Source: Melieria omissa (lineage: Eukaryota; Arthropoda; Insecta; Diptera; Ulidiidae). Taken from it: DNA of 64,000 nt. Position numbers and translations under genes: made by a program. The DNA is taken from positions 76,174,450 through 76,238,449 of the forward strand of contig OZ020269.1 of assembly GCA_963971225.1 (NCBI GenBank), given 5' to 3'. The first letter of the stretch is position 1, and the number at the start of each line of letters is the position of its first letter. Positions 34,174 to 45,430 of this stretch are shown in pieces. Under the pieces are notes generated by a model. It made no database searches. It saw only the letters and a list, made by a program, of their open reading frames with translations, and was not told the origin of the DNA.

Positions 34174-37100
34174 CCATATTTGCGAACTTGACTGTTTCGG
34201 CTGGTGAAGTATTTGGGCGTCGGCTCGGTGGATGCTGTGTGAGTAAAAATGAACTTGACTCGCCATTGCGAGCGCTTTGTTGCGATGCACCTGTTGATCT
34301 GGAGGTGAATGCTTGTGCTAACGAGTTGCCCTGGATTTTTGCAATTGAATTGGACGTGGATTTATGCGGTATTGGTATCGACATTGGGGAGCAATTGAGT
34401 GGTACATTGCGAGAGTCATTGATGCGTATAGTTAGGGAAGATTACCTGGGGCGGTCGAATATACCGGAAGCCGAGCATGATTACTTCTGATATTCCATTT
34501 CATTTTGCGCCAAGACGGTTATCCGTATTTGACAAGGCGGAAGTGCAAAAGATCGTGGCCGATTTGCAGGCTCAAAGTATTGTTCGCCCGAGCGATTCGC
34601 CGTATGCTTCTCCAATTGTTTTGGTTAAGAAAAAGGATGGGACAACTCGGATGTGTGTCGACTTTAGGACATTGAATAATGTCACGGTACGAGACAACTA
34701 TCCATTGCCATTGATTGAGGATTGCTTGGAGTATTTGGAGGGGAAAAAGTATTTTACTGTGTTGGATTTGAAAAGTGGGTTTCACCAGGTGAAGATCGCA
34801 GACAGCTCAGTCAAGTTTACGTCGTTTGTTACACCGATGGGCCAATACGAATATTTGCGTATGCCATTCGGCTTAAAGAATGCGCCATCAGTGTTCCAAA
34901 GATTTATTACGAAAATATTGCGCCTTTTTATTGATGAAGGTAGTATAATTGTGTATATTGATGACATTTTGATTGCAACTGTTGATTTAAAATCGCATTT
35001 TGAATTGTTAAAACGAGTGCTTAGACGACTGAGTGAGTATCGATTGGAATTGAATTTGAAGAAGTGTCGATTTTGTTACATGGAGGTTGAGTATTTGGGA
35101 TATTTGGTTGACAGGAAAGGCATACGCCCAAGTAATCGACATGTGGAGAATATTAGGAAGTATCCATTGCCGCGCAACGCGAAGGAGGTGCAGGCGTGTT
35201 TGGGTTTATTTTCATATTCGGCGTTTCGTCCCTAATTTTTCGAGTATTGCTAAGCCATTATTGGATTTGGTGAAAAATGGATGTCCATTCGAAATGACTG
35301 CTGAGCGCATCAGGGCGTTTAATGAGTTGCGGGATAGGTTGGCATCCGCCCCGGTCTTGGCTATCTATAGCCCAACGCGTGAAACCGAATTGCATTGCGA
35401 CGCGAGTTCCCATGGGTTCGGGGGAGTATTGATGCAACGGCAAGATGATGGCAAACTCCACCCGGTCGCCTATTATTCACGGAGAACTTCTGAGGCCGAG
35501 GCCAAATACCATAGTTTTGCATTAGAAACCTTGGCTATTGTTTATTCCTTGAAGCATTTCCACGTATACCTTCACGGTATCCCGTTTCGGATTGTCACGG
35601 ATTGTAATTCGTTGGTCATGACGTTGAATAAGAAGAATCCAAACCCACAAATTGCCCGTTGGGTAATGGAGTTGCGTGCATATAATTGTGAGATTGTTCA
35701 CCGAAGTGGTGTTAATATGGGACATGTTGATGCATTGAGTAGATTTCACCCAGTCGCAGCAATTGAAGCGGACGATATCGATACAAGATTGCAGATTGCA
35801 CAGGTTCGTGATCCTAATATTGTCCGAATCCGAGATCAATTGGAGGAGGACGCTTGCGATCCATTTGTATTGTATGACGGCGTGGTATATTGGCGAGACC
35901 CCGATGAGCGGTTGCTATTGTATGTGCCACAGGAATTGGAAGAGAACGTGATGCGAGAGACACACGAAAGCATTGCACACAGTGGAATTGTGAAAACTGT
36001 AAATCAGATTAGGTTACGTTATTGGTTTCCGGGCATGAAAGCCAAAGTAGAGAGGTTCATCAAGAATTGCTTAAAGTGTATCGTTTATTCTGCTCCCTGT
36101 AGTGATCGGAATCTGCATAGCATACCAAAGCCATCAGTACCCTTCGACACAATACATATTGACCATTACGGTCCCCTTCCGTCGATTAATTCAAAGCGGA
36201 AACACATACTGGCTGTTGTGGGCGGATTCACGAAACATGTAAAGCTTTACCCGGTTGTGTCGACGGGTACAAAGGAGGTGTGCGCTGCCCTGGAGAGGTA
36301 TTTTGAGTATTATGGGCGCCCGAGGCGAATCGTAAGCGATCGCGGTAGTGCTTTTCAGTTTGATGAGTTTGGCAATTTTCTGTCGGTTAGAAATATTGAG
36401 CAGGTCAAGGTGGCCGTTGCCTCGCCACAGGCCAATTGCCAGGTCGAGCGTGTTAATCGGGTACTTACGTCGATGCTAAGCAAGTTGACTGAGCCCATCC
36501 AGCATGCTGATTGGACTAGAATGTTGGGGCGAGTGGAATACGCAATTAATAACTCGGTGCACCAAACCACCAAGTGCACACCAAGTGAATTGTTATTTGG
36601 GGTCCGCCAGCGCGGCGAGGATGTTGATTGGTTGGGCGAATATTTGGATGGAAAAGTGAACAGTCAGATGGAACGGAATTTTGACACGTTGCGTGGGCGG
36701 GCAGCGGAAGGGATTGAGAGGTCGCAAGAGAAAAAGTTTGTTGAGGCATAAGGCCAAATTTAGACCAGCCAAGGTGTATAAAGAGGGAGATTTTGTTGTT
36801 ATTAGGCATGTCGATACCACCGCGGGGTCAAATAAGAAATTTATTGCGAAGTTTAGGGGGCCCTACGTTGTGCACAGAGTGTTGCCAAATGATCGATATG
36901 TGATTCGCGACATTGAAAATAACCAGGTGACACAGAAGCCCTACGATGGCGTAATTGAATCGTCGCATATGAGACGTTGGGCCGATAGTCGAAATGCGGA
37001 TCAAGCCGACGATTGCGGGTTTAGTGAGCAACACTCATCTGACCTTGAAGAAGAAATTTGCATCCCTGATCGGGTCGATCAGGTTTCTCAGATTGGCCGA

Positions 37101-37325
37101 GCTGTTATGTCGGAACAGTGGCAACTACGACGAGTTGGGCACGTTGGCAGCACTGATCGAAACCGATCCCAGCTGTTATGCCGGAACAGTGGCAACGATG
37201 ACGAGGTGGGCACTTTGGCAGCACCATTCGGAACCGATTCGAATGACGCCGAAGAAGTAACGGCGATTTGGTGCGAAGAAGGGACAAGAGAACGGACAGG
37301 CAGAAGCGGCGGTCGTGGCGGTTGA
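34170..37325 (+). pseudogene. Pol (RT-RNase H-integrase) of gypsy A, frameshifted
   Basis: The pieces are 34170-34490 (end of protease/linker), 34477-35235 (RT), about 35220-36751 (RT end, RNase H, integrase) and about 36740-37325 (integrase tail). RT shows SPIVLVKKKDGTTRMCVDFR, FTVLDLKSGFHQ, MPFGLKNAPSVFQ and IVYIDDILIA. RNase H has ELHCDASSHGFGGVL and ALETLAIVYS. Integrase has HESIAHSG...CLKC, HIDHYGPLPS, IVSDRGSAF and CQVERVNRVL, the D,D,E triad. A GPYV motif (FRGPYVVHRV) lies in the tail. Breaks are near 34160, 34480, 35218 and 36745. The last frame ends inside the 3' LTR, overlapping it by about 220 bp. Confidence 0.87.
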
Positions 37326-37383
37326 GCTCGTGTTGTATTGTTGGATATATTCGGAAAAATAAAAAATAAATTTGGACAGTACA
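37103..37383 (+). repeat. 3' LTR of gypsy A (281 bp, duplicated 71-bp unit)
   Basis: The 5' end holds two tandem units, 37103-37173 and 37174-37244, diverged from each other by about ten changes. The first unit matches the 5' LTR exactly up to GAAACCGAT; the rest of the LTR is also identical. The 5' LTR looks like a one-unit version. Confidence 0.85.
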
Positions 37384-37572
37384 TGTTTTAATTTTTTTTT
37401 AAATCGAAATCTAACGGACAAACCAAGGGTTAAAAGATTGTATGGACAAGCATAATTTAATAGGTCTATTGACTTTCAATATGTCGAAAGCACTACTAAA
37501 GCACTAAATAAAGAAATTAATAATAAGACAAGTATTTTGTCATAAGAAAACTGTTATTTAGAAATGCCTACG

Positions 37573-37690
37573 TTCAAAAATAGTATAAATATTCTACACC
37601 TGAATGGTTCCATGGCGAATGATGTGACCATAAATTTACAATATAAGATTTTCTTAGTTTAGTTCTTTTAAACAAGCAGTATATGTGGGT
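37573..37690 (+). pseudogene. Second P-like transposase fragment, opposite orientation
   Basis: CTACACCTGAATGGTTCCAT and the bases around it match, inverted and diverged, the C-terminal coding part of the P-like gene near 24615-24690. The peptide STPEWFHGE parallels ATPEWFHGE there. Flanking sequence to 38090 includes a Q/N/S-rich stretch at about 37985-38060 with no convincing gene. Confidence 0.5.
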
Positions 37691-38380
37691 AGTAAAAATA
37701 GTTCCAAAGAACGGGACGGAAAATTATTACGGGCTAATAAAAACGTCTTCCTTTCTCTCCAATTTCCCTTTTTCATTGTCTTTGTTGATTACTTATTATA
37801 TATTTTTTATTGCCTGTAGCGATCATACAGGTCGCCATGCCAGCCATATTTTATTTTCTTTTCTATGATTTTGCGCACACTACAGTCGGCAGTGAGTTCA
37901 GGAGCAATATGAGACGCCGTGCAGGCTTATAGAAGAAGAAGAAAAGCCACCCGCAAAAAATAGAAATTGTTTTACAATTTCAGCATTTCGCCAGCGCAAC
38001 AACAACAACAACAGCACATCGTCTTCATCTCCCAATCATTCCACGCCGCAGCAGTGTGCTAACGCAGACCTCTTTCCGATAAAAGGAAAAAATATTTTTT
38101 TTAAGAGGGTATGGTATTCTGCATAACAGAGCTTTGCTCAAAATATACATGGCAATGACTTAATGTAATTTAGGCTTGGCAGCGAATGGGTTAAAGTGCG
38201 TAGAAGAACGTTAAATACAATTAATGTACAAATACAATGAAATACAATAAATGTACAAATGCAAAAATATATAATTAATGTACAATACAAAAAATCTACC
38301 ACATTTCATTCAAATCTACCACATTGTTTTACTGGCTCTACCACATAAATGAAAAATTAAGTAAGCACACTGCCTCGGGG

Positions 38381-39795
38381 TGTTCGAGAGTAAAGTAGGG
38401 TAAAAGGTTCGGTTGTGGGCATAGTTCGGTTGTGGGCACCCCTTCGTATCTCTTGATAGAAAGCAGGCTGGGTTTTTTTGACTAAGGCCATTTGTTCATT
38501 ATGGAACCACAATCTTTTTGTGCCAAATACTGAGTCGAACAGACACGCCTGCTTTGTGCTGGGACCATATATATCTTTCTGTGCTTAAAAAATAAGACAA
38601 ACATTTTTTTACACATTTTAAATGGTGTCATAAATCGAAGTGAATCCATCGAGAAGGCGAGTAAAATGCATTTTTATTTAGTTAATTTATTATACTTTGT
38701 GATCCAATATTGATTACAACCAATATGTTTACCCCGAACACATTTTTCACTACTTCTCAAAATGGCTGCCAAATTCGGTTGTGGGCACCGCAATTAGTTC
38801 GGTTGTGGGCACCCGTCTTTTAGTGATTTTGTAAGTTTTGGTAAGTTATTTCATCAAAAATGGTCTTTTAACGCATTTTTTGGTTGTTTTAGCTATATCT
38901 TCCGAGGGTAAATAACAAAAATCCTCCGATATTTTTTTAATGTGTTGGATGTAATTTAACATTGTTCTGCAGATAAGCTAACCACAAAATCGACTGCCGC
39001 AGCGTATGCGATTTCCCAAACAAATCTCCAACGCTACAAAAAGAAGGTGGAAGACAATTTCGGAAACATCAAAGCTGTCGACGGTGGTGTTTTCTTCTTT
39101 TTCTTCTTTTCGTGGATGTTATCGAATCAGGTTGACTGGTGTTTTCCACCTTCTTCACGTCACAGCACTTGAAGAGTGTTGATTAATTAGGTTGAATTTC
39201 ATTTTACTTTAGGTCTTCTTGACAGCCCAGGAGAATGACTTGGTCACTTACATTTTGAAATGCCCGTCCATCTAAAATGTGCCCACATGCGTACCAGCTA
39301 CTTCACATGCGTGCATTGTGCTTCAAATAATTAAAACTTAATATTTTTCTATATTCGTGTTGGTTTTTCTTAATATTTCCCCGTTTCCAGCAGATTTTCC
39401 AAGGGTGCCCACAACCGAACCAAAAAAAAATTTTTGTTAAAAATGACTACTTTACAAAATAAAAAAAAAAAAATTTCTATTTGACGGAATCGATTTACTT
39501 TTGTCATTACTTGTTAGCTAAGGTTTCTAGCTTTCCATAGATGTCCATATGTCCGATTAAGAAGAACTTGGTAAAAAGTTATGAGCCAAAAACAAAAAGG
39601 TGCCCACAACCGGACCCATTCCCCTACTTAATATTAGAGACGACTATCGGTAACTAACCAACAACAAGATATTTGTTTGGCTGTTTAAAAACATGAACGT
39701 TATGCAGTGAATCAACATCCAGCGGCGACGCTGACTTGGCCATATGTCCAATGTGGCCGATGAAACTCCGGTGAAAAAAGTGTAGAATAGACGTG
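38381..39795 (+). pseudogene. Degenerate RTE-like LINE, right part (holds a TA element)
   Basis: After the hAT TSD the sequence reads TGTTCGAGAGTAAAG, then a 1.2-kb TA element, then scraps matching the tail of the 16214 element, for example AATCAACATCCAGCGGCG and GATGAAACTCCGGTGAAAAA. It corresponds to 19080-19270 of the RTE-like element. It is thoroughly decayed. Confidence 0.75.
38398..39624. mobile_element. 1.2-kb TA-flanked non-autonomous DNA element, copy B (inverted)
   Basis: It is the reverse complement of copy A (9838-11046), differing by scattered changes and small indels. TA lies at 38396-38397 and 39625-39626. The six GGTTCGGTTGTGGGCA-type motifs are kept, with a minor change in one terminal copy. 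It lies inside the degenerate RTE-like LINE. Confidence 0.87.
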
Positions 39796-39867
39796 GAATT
39801 TTTTGTAATAATGGCCTATATAAGTAGGCTGAAGTGTATCTCATATAGAGACAACCACTCAACATAA

Positions 39868-39995
39868 TCATATATTCCGCACCCACCAAATTCATCCGAT
39901 TTAGCCCCATATGACTTCCTGTGACTTAAAAAAGCATTACGGGGAACATGATTTATATCCTGTTCAGACAACCATATATGTAAATTAGCGCGATT
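39868..39995 (+). pseudogene. mariner transposase scrap
   Basis: The plus-strand frame IPHPPNSSDLAPYDFL, then a stop, then KKALRGT and HFISCSD-like sequence matches the PPYSPDLAPCDFFLF region of mariner transposases. About 40 codons survive; no ends were found. Confidence 0.5.
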
Positions 39996-40029
39996 TAGTT
40001 CTTAATTGAGTTCATCGCTCATCGAAGGT

Positions 40030-40440
40030 TATGTTAGGTTGCGGTGGCTGCCTCTATAAGAGACACACTCGGAGGCGTGAAAGGCCCATTGTGATACCAC
40101 ATATTTCACCCGTTTTCGAACTGTGTATGCAACACTGTTTTGCCAACATATGTTACAGCACACATTTCAAGCGGATGGGGAAAGGGGGGGGAGGGGACCT
40201 ACAGTTTAACGCCGAATCCGAACGGCGATTGGCAGTTTTTCGTTCACACTTGGAGGTTTTGCCATTGCCTGCCAAGAGCGCACTTGTGCGATTCTTGTAA
40301 TTCTCATTCCCTTCATGTGGATAGCGATAGAAGTAGATGAGTTGTTCACCAGCCCGAGCCAGGAATCGAACCTGGAGCCTTTGGCATGAGAAGCCAGCGC
40401 GCTACCCGCTTGACTATCGAGGCCGGCGGCTTGACTATCG
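40030..40440 (-). repeat. SINE with a different tRNA-like head, plus LINE-type leader scrap
   Basis: At about 40190-40265 lies the body phrase GGGACCTACAGTTT...TCCGAACGGCGATTGG, shared with the SINE at 22343. The minus-strand head at 40350-40430 has AGTCAAGCGGGTAGCGCGCT (A box) and GGTTCGATTCC (B box), unlike the head of the other copies. The sequence at 40030-40110 (GGCCCATTGTGATACCACAT) recalls a leader found in fly LINE-like repeats. Borders are not fixed. Confidence 0.6.
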
Positions 40441-40779
40441 GGTCATAAAGTGACCCCTATATTTTTCTTTGTACTTTGTTCAAAAGTATTTTCGCCTTAA
40501 TGGAGTCAAATACGTTCAACATGCAGACCATGTCCATTCGTTCTTGATTTTCTTCTCGGGCACTTTGATTCTTGCGATTTCTTTAGAAGTTAAAACTATA
40601 TCGTAACTAATTGTTGGACAATAATAGTATATATACAAGATAATAATCATTAATCGCCCGAAAATAAATGATTTCGCAAGAAAGCCGGTTCTCGTGGCCC
40701 ACAAAAAATTACTCAGTTGAGAGGTTTAATTTATAAAAGTATGCCAAAATATTACAGTTATACTAGGTACAGAACATCA

Positions 40780-41800
40780 ATTAGATTCCTGAACGGACCA
40801 TCTGATTCCACACTTGGATCTTGATACGAGCGCACTTACCTCCTTTCCCTCAAAAAAAGAATGGGGACTTACAAGTGTGACAGGAGACGCCTGCATCACC
40901 ATCTTCACAGACGGTTCTAAGATAGAGGAAGTTACAGGAGCTGGTCTCCACTCAAATGTACTAGAGGCATAACGGTGTTTCAGACTCCCGGACCTCTGTA
41001 TCATCATTCAGGCGGAGATTTTTGCAATCTGGAAAGCTGCTGAACTAATCCGCGACAGCAGATTATCACCCACGGATATCACAATCTGTGTTGATAGTCA
41101 GACAGCCCTCAGAGAGCTGGTATCAGCCATGGTGAACTCAAAGGTAGTGCAGAGTTATCGCACTGCACTTCGCGGCATCGGGCATCACCGAGTCACTCTC
41201 TGCTGTGTTCCGGGCCACTCTGGAGTGGCAGGAAGTGGATAACGTTGTGCTCTCTCCGAAAGCTGCCCTGTATATGCATATTGACAGGTTGAACAAATCT
41301 TGCATCGAGTCCTCATGGCGGAGCAGAACTGATTGCAGTACCTGCCAGGCAATATGGCTTTTCCTCTCCGTGAGGAAAACACGATTTGTACTCTCCTTGA
41401 GTCGAACCTCTATTAGGCAACTGGTTGGAGTCATTACTGGACACTGCGCCATTGGATAAATGCTTGTCAAATGGTGCCTCTCGTCCAGTGATGTCTGCAG
41501 AAGCTGTGGAGATGAAGAAGAAGTGGAAACGATCCAACATTACCTGTTCCACTGCCCGGCTCTCCAGGAACGCCGTCTCCGTTCCCTGGGGTCAAGGTTC
41601 CCGGCAAACTTGGCTTGCGCGGTAATAGTTGAAATTTCGAATCTACTCTCCTTCATCAAGAGGTCGAATTAGTTTGCCCCGGACTGAAAGCCACTGGCTA
41701 GCTCCAGAACCTTCCAAGAAGGGAATCACAATGGGCCATTTTGGCTTCCGAGTGGAAGTGCCTCTGGGTCGCACACACCCTTCCCTACCTAACCTAAAGG
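40780..41800 (+). pseudogene. LINE ORF2 3' end, RNase H and Cys/His tail, decayed
   Basis: Across frames it reads ITIFTDGSKIEEVTGAGLHS, QAEIFAIWKAAELI, ITICVDSQTALRELV and CCVPGHSGVAGSG: RNase H. After a deletion it reads RQLVGVITGHCAIG, CRSCGDEEEVETIQHYLFHC and LLSFIKRSN: the Cys/His tail of an I/LOA/R1-type LINE. It ends in CCTACCTAACCTAAA, a common 3' tail. The 5' side is truncated and multiple frameshifts are present. It is a different family from the 4934 element. Confidence 0.75.
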
Positions 41801-41829
41801 TCAGTGGAAGGAGGGCAGTAGAATCGTGA

Positions 41830-42795
41830 AATGTGTTCGAAACGGGCGAAACCGGGTTGGGTGAAAATGGAAGGAATACACGTTCTACTGTGCAAACATG
41901 AGCTAATTAAGAGCAACAAGAATAGATAGCAGTACAAGTAGCACAACTGCACTAAAATTGGAAAGTAAAATCTGTTGTGCCTTCTGCCCACAAGAAACAG
42001 ACGGAAAAAATGTATGCGCAAAATGCCTTGTGCCGATGTGCAACCTGCTCCGTTCTCCAAAATACTCAGTATGTACTGAAATCATAGAGTGAAAAACTTT
42101 ACTATTTTGAAGTTCCGGCTAAGATCGGTTTTTGAAGAAATCCGAAAAAACAGAGTTGAGCATTGTACATTTTCGAAAATTAGAGGTACAAATTTTTAAT
42201 TGAATTTGTAAAAGCCTACTTTTTCTAAACAATAAAATAATAGCGCATAATTATGCAACAAAAATATATTATTTCTTATTATTGGTGTTCGTTGATAAAA
42301 TGAAGTTAAAAAAATACATTCATGTATGTAAAAAAACATAAAATATGGGGCTTTAAACTGTTGGGAAGGAAAGTTGAGTGGGTTTCATGCAGTGGGTGGG
42401 CTACAAGAAACCACAGAAATGTATACAAGGAAATGGCGGCGATAGGCATAAATGTGGCTGCCCAAAAAAAAAAATGCAAAATTTGGCTTTCAAATAAAAA
42501 TTTGAACAAAAACCAGCTGTTCGAGTTAACTCAGTTTCGGTGGAAACACTTGAGAGTTCTCAAATTTAACAAAGATTTTAAATGCATATAAGCGCTCGGT
42601 GAAAAGAGGCTATTAATTGACATTTTTTACAGCATATTTGACGGCCGACTTGCTCTAATTGCAGGAACCCCGAAAATCTATTAAATCATAGTGTTTTTAC
42701 TGTAAAAAAACTCACCGTTCGAAAACGTTATACAATTGTTGGTCCCTTCCATCTAAGTAAAAATTCACATGCACTATACAGATGGTTGATGGTTG
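41830..42795. other. Spacer, nothing recognised
   Basis: Only short frames occur. The stretch is AT-rich with a GC-richer patch at 41850-42010. Confidence 0.45.
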
Positions 42796-42799
42796 CCTT

Positions 42800-43526
42800 G
42801 AATCTGAAAGATGTTTTCTCTCAGCAGGGTTTATTTGCAATAAATTTCGCTCTAGATTAGAGGGCAAAACATTTAATGCCTTAGTATTTTTAAGATCTCA
42901 GTTTTTAGTTAATCACAACGCTTAACTTTTTTATCGAAATAATCGAAGTAAAACTAAAAGTACTAACAAATTAACTATTTTATTTTTTTTTATCAAATAT
43001 GCGTATATATGTACGTTATGATACATTTGATGCAAAGCTATAAGTTATGTTTAAGTGTCATTTTTGGATAAAACAAAATGTTATCAAACTGAAGTTAAAT
43101 GTCAAATGAAAAACTTTTAAGTTAAACAAAATGTTGTCAAGGATGACTATGTTTATTTATTTGATTTAAATTTAAACTGACAATTTTGAATGTAATTGAC
43201 AACTGATTGTAAATGACAACTGGATTTTGGTGATGTGCCGCGCACAACCAACCACTTCGACGACTCAACACCGACTGCCTCCCTTTCCGCCTTACAATGT
43301 GATTAAATTCAAGATAAAAAATCTTAAAACTACCCCAAATGTGATTAAACTGTGTCCATTTTTATGATAAATATATTATAAACAAGTATTTATGCAATTT
43401 GGTAAAATTATTTTATTTAAAAAATTTGTTATTTGAATCCCGGGATTAAATCCCGGGATCCCGGGATTTGACTTTTCAATCCCGAAAATCCCGGGATCGC
43501 AAAATGGCAAAAAATTGCGATCCCTA
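42800..43526 (+). mobile_element. hAT element, copy B, left end missing
   Basis: It matches copy A from the transposase C-terminal block (GAATCTGAAAGATGTTTTCT) to the right end (TTGCGATCCCTA) at high identity, but lacks the left terminus and the 416-bp MITE. It therefore shows the empty site for that MITE. The CCCGGGAT cluster near 43440-43495 is kept. Confidence 0.85.
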
Positions 43527-44064
43527 ATGTGTACATATATACTTAGTTCGTAAATATAGTTTTGGGGGTTCAAAGCGCTCCCAAATATCTGTGTCTTGCA
43601 AACATTATTGGCTACGGACCTCCAATATTAAATTCTTTGTGTACCACTGTTCGAGTGTATATGCTTCTACAGTATTTTATCACCTGAACTACTCAATTTG
43701 CTTATATTATGTTCAATATCTTTTAACATGACCAAATTCCGAAACAACAAAAGCTTAGCAGTAAGTTTCGCATAATTAAAAGTTTTCCATAATTAAAAAA
43801 AATTACTTCTAAAATTAAAATGAATATAGTAAATAAAAGCCTGGGATTGAACATCCCATGATACGAAAATGTATGTGATCCAGGAATTGGTATCCCTAAA
43901 TATGTTGAGCACACAAAGGGTTTTAGGGGGCTCAAACCGCTCACCCACCAAGCACAAAAATTGCCGGTGGGAAATATGGTTTTAAATTGTATTGGGCTGA
44001 AAAGTGGTACGCAAACCCCCTGCTCCTCCAAATGAAATCCTTTGTGCGCCGGTGTATGCACATA
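43527..44064. other. Spacer, nothing certain
   Basis: AT-rich, with no frame recognised. GATCCAGGAATTGGTATCCC at about 43877 might be a worn hAT end. Confidence 0.4.
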
Positions 44065-44204
44065 TACAGGGTGGACGGAAAGCTTCTGCATACACCGTTT
44101 TAATTGTAATATAGTTAAAATTCTGATTGCTTGTTTTATTTGAAAACGAAATGGGGAGATCCCCAATAATGTGGTGGTTTGAAGATCCTAAGCAATTTCC
44201 GCAT

Positions 44205-44490
44205 ACATCTACAGCGATTTTAATGCAGGACGGTGCGCGATGTCATACGGCTATTTAAGCTAGTAAGGGAAGACTGGCCGGGAAATTCGTCAGATCTTAA
44301 TCCTATTAAACATATTTGGTCCAGGATTCAGGATTCAGTATTTCCGATTCCAAAACCTGCCAATAGACTTCAACTTATTGAGAGAGTGAAACAAGAGTGG
44401 GATGCCATATCATTGGCCGAAGCGTCGCACAGTGTAGCATTTTGCATATCTAGCGGAACTTTATTCAATAATTCGAATGTCAAAAAATAA
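44205..44490 (+). pseudogene. Tc1-like transposase C-terminal part
   Basis: QDGARCHTA near 44226 (catalytic Asp) is followed, after a shift, by DWPGNSSDLNPIKHIWSRIQ and QLIERVKQEWDAI. This is the Tc1 pattern WP.nSPDLNPIE..W, with K in place of the usual catalytic Glu (PIKHIW). About 85 codons survive to the stop at 44488-44490. Confidence 0.75.
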
Positions 44491-45430
44491 TAAAATTTCA
44501 TAATTATATAATAGCTAACACATTGAGGGATTCGATTCTCGTAGTATTTTCTGTTTGGCAAAATCACCTCGCGAACGATCATCTTGAATATGCAATATGT
44601 ATAAAAGAAAATTGTTCAAATTTGTGAGTCACTTGTGATTTAGGTGTAATTCGAGATTATCACGGCGAACGCGCATATACAAACTCTGTTATTAGCTATC
44701 AGCACCTTTTTCGCCACCTTATCAGGTAAACTTGAATATCGATATGTATATTATTAGTGGTTACAGAGCAATTTATTCGGACATATATAAATTTTTCAAA
44801 TGTTGTGATTTTGCTTTGAGATTACAAAATGTATCCGTGTGTATCCGATTTAAAATGTCTCTTAATAACTGCTTTGGTTCATGTTTTTGAAGATTCAGTT
44901 AAATTTGGCTGCCCATATTTGCCCCACTCATACAAAGTTTTTTTTTCCTTGGTCTCTCCACGCTACCCGCACTTTGAGTGATATATTAGTTCAATTTCAT
45001 TGATTACAGTGAGTGGTTCAATTGATTGAACATTATTAATAATTGATTAAACATTAAAATAGTAATTCTGTATCGCAATAATATTGCCTGCGAACTCATG
45101 CTAAGTTATGTAGCAATATAAGTATATGTTTGTACTTAGTGTTAAACTGTAGTGGTATGCCACATTGCCCTGTATTTATATTGTACGAACCCTGTGTAGT
45201 AAGAATATCACATTCTGTATTTATATTGTAAGAACTCTGTATTCATGTTCACAAAAAGACGTTAAACATAACTGTAAATGTTTGGCTGATGCGATGGCGA
45301 TTCTAAGGCGATGCAAATTGACGAAGAAAACCAACTAAAGGAAGAGGAGGAGCTACTGATTAACGCAATCGAGGCCCACAAATCAGCAATGTTGCTGCTA
45401 AGTTTCAGTAAAGAAATGGACTGCGCTTGA

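Larger units (their letters stand above)
32480..37383 (+). mobile_element. Ty3/gypsy LTR retrotransposon A
   Basis: The LTRs begin TGTTATG and end GGACAGTACA, with a 4-bp TSD TGTT at 32476-32479 and 37384-37387. Order is Gag, protease, RT, RNase H, integrase, so Ty3/gypsy. No env-like frame is present. The RT entry region (FAPRRLSVFDKAEVQKIV) recalls the mdg3/CsRn1-like branch, a tentative view. Pol has four frameshifts while the shared LTR sequence is identical. I could not assign a primer-binding site with confidence. Confidence 0.9.
21896..38190. mobile_element. piggyBac-type element containing most of the middle region
   Basis: The left end is CCCATTCGCTGCCAA; the right end is its inverse (TTGGCAGCGAATGGG). 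The right flank is TTAA (38191-38194) and the left flank is TCAA (21892-21895), one change from TTAA. A matching subterminal inverted block, GCAGAATACCA.ACCCTCTTAAA, lies near 22015 and 38095. No piggyBac transposase frame is visible. Later insertions swell it to 16.3 kb. Confidence 0.65.
21362..38372. mobile_element. hAT-type element carrying a large nested load
   Basis: The ends are CAGCGTGATTACTT and the inverse of CAGTGTGCTTACTT. An 8-bp TSD, CCTCGGGG, lies at 21354-21361 and 38373-38380 inside a degenerate LINE. Both ends are rich in TCTACCACA. Removing the piggyBac-type insertion leaves about 0.7 kb. Near 21815-21890 a frame resembles KKKYSQQYKKQWEE, a type of sequence seen near the N-terminus of some hAT proteins. 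A GC-rich 8-bp TSD also fits the P superfamily, so hAT is favoured, not proven. Confidence 0.72.

Noticed and set aside
37985..38060. Q/N/S-rich coding exon after a TTTCAG acceptor
   Set aside because: Low-complexity CAACAACAA sequence in one short open stretch, with no neighbouring exon or family match.
40350..40430. Possible tRNA gene on minus
   Set aside because: The boxes are good but the acceptor stem has mismatches and the flank is a shared SINE body.
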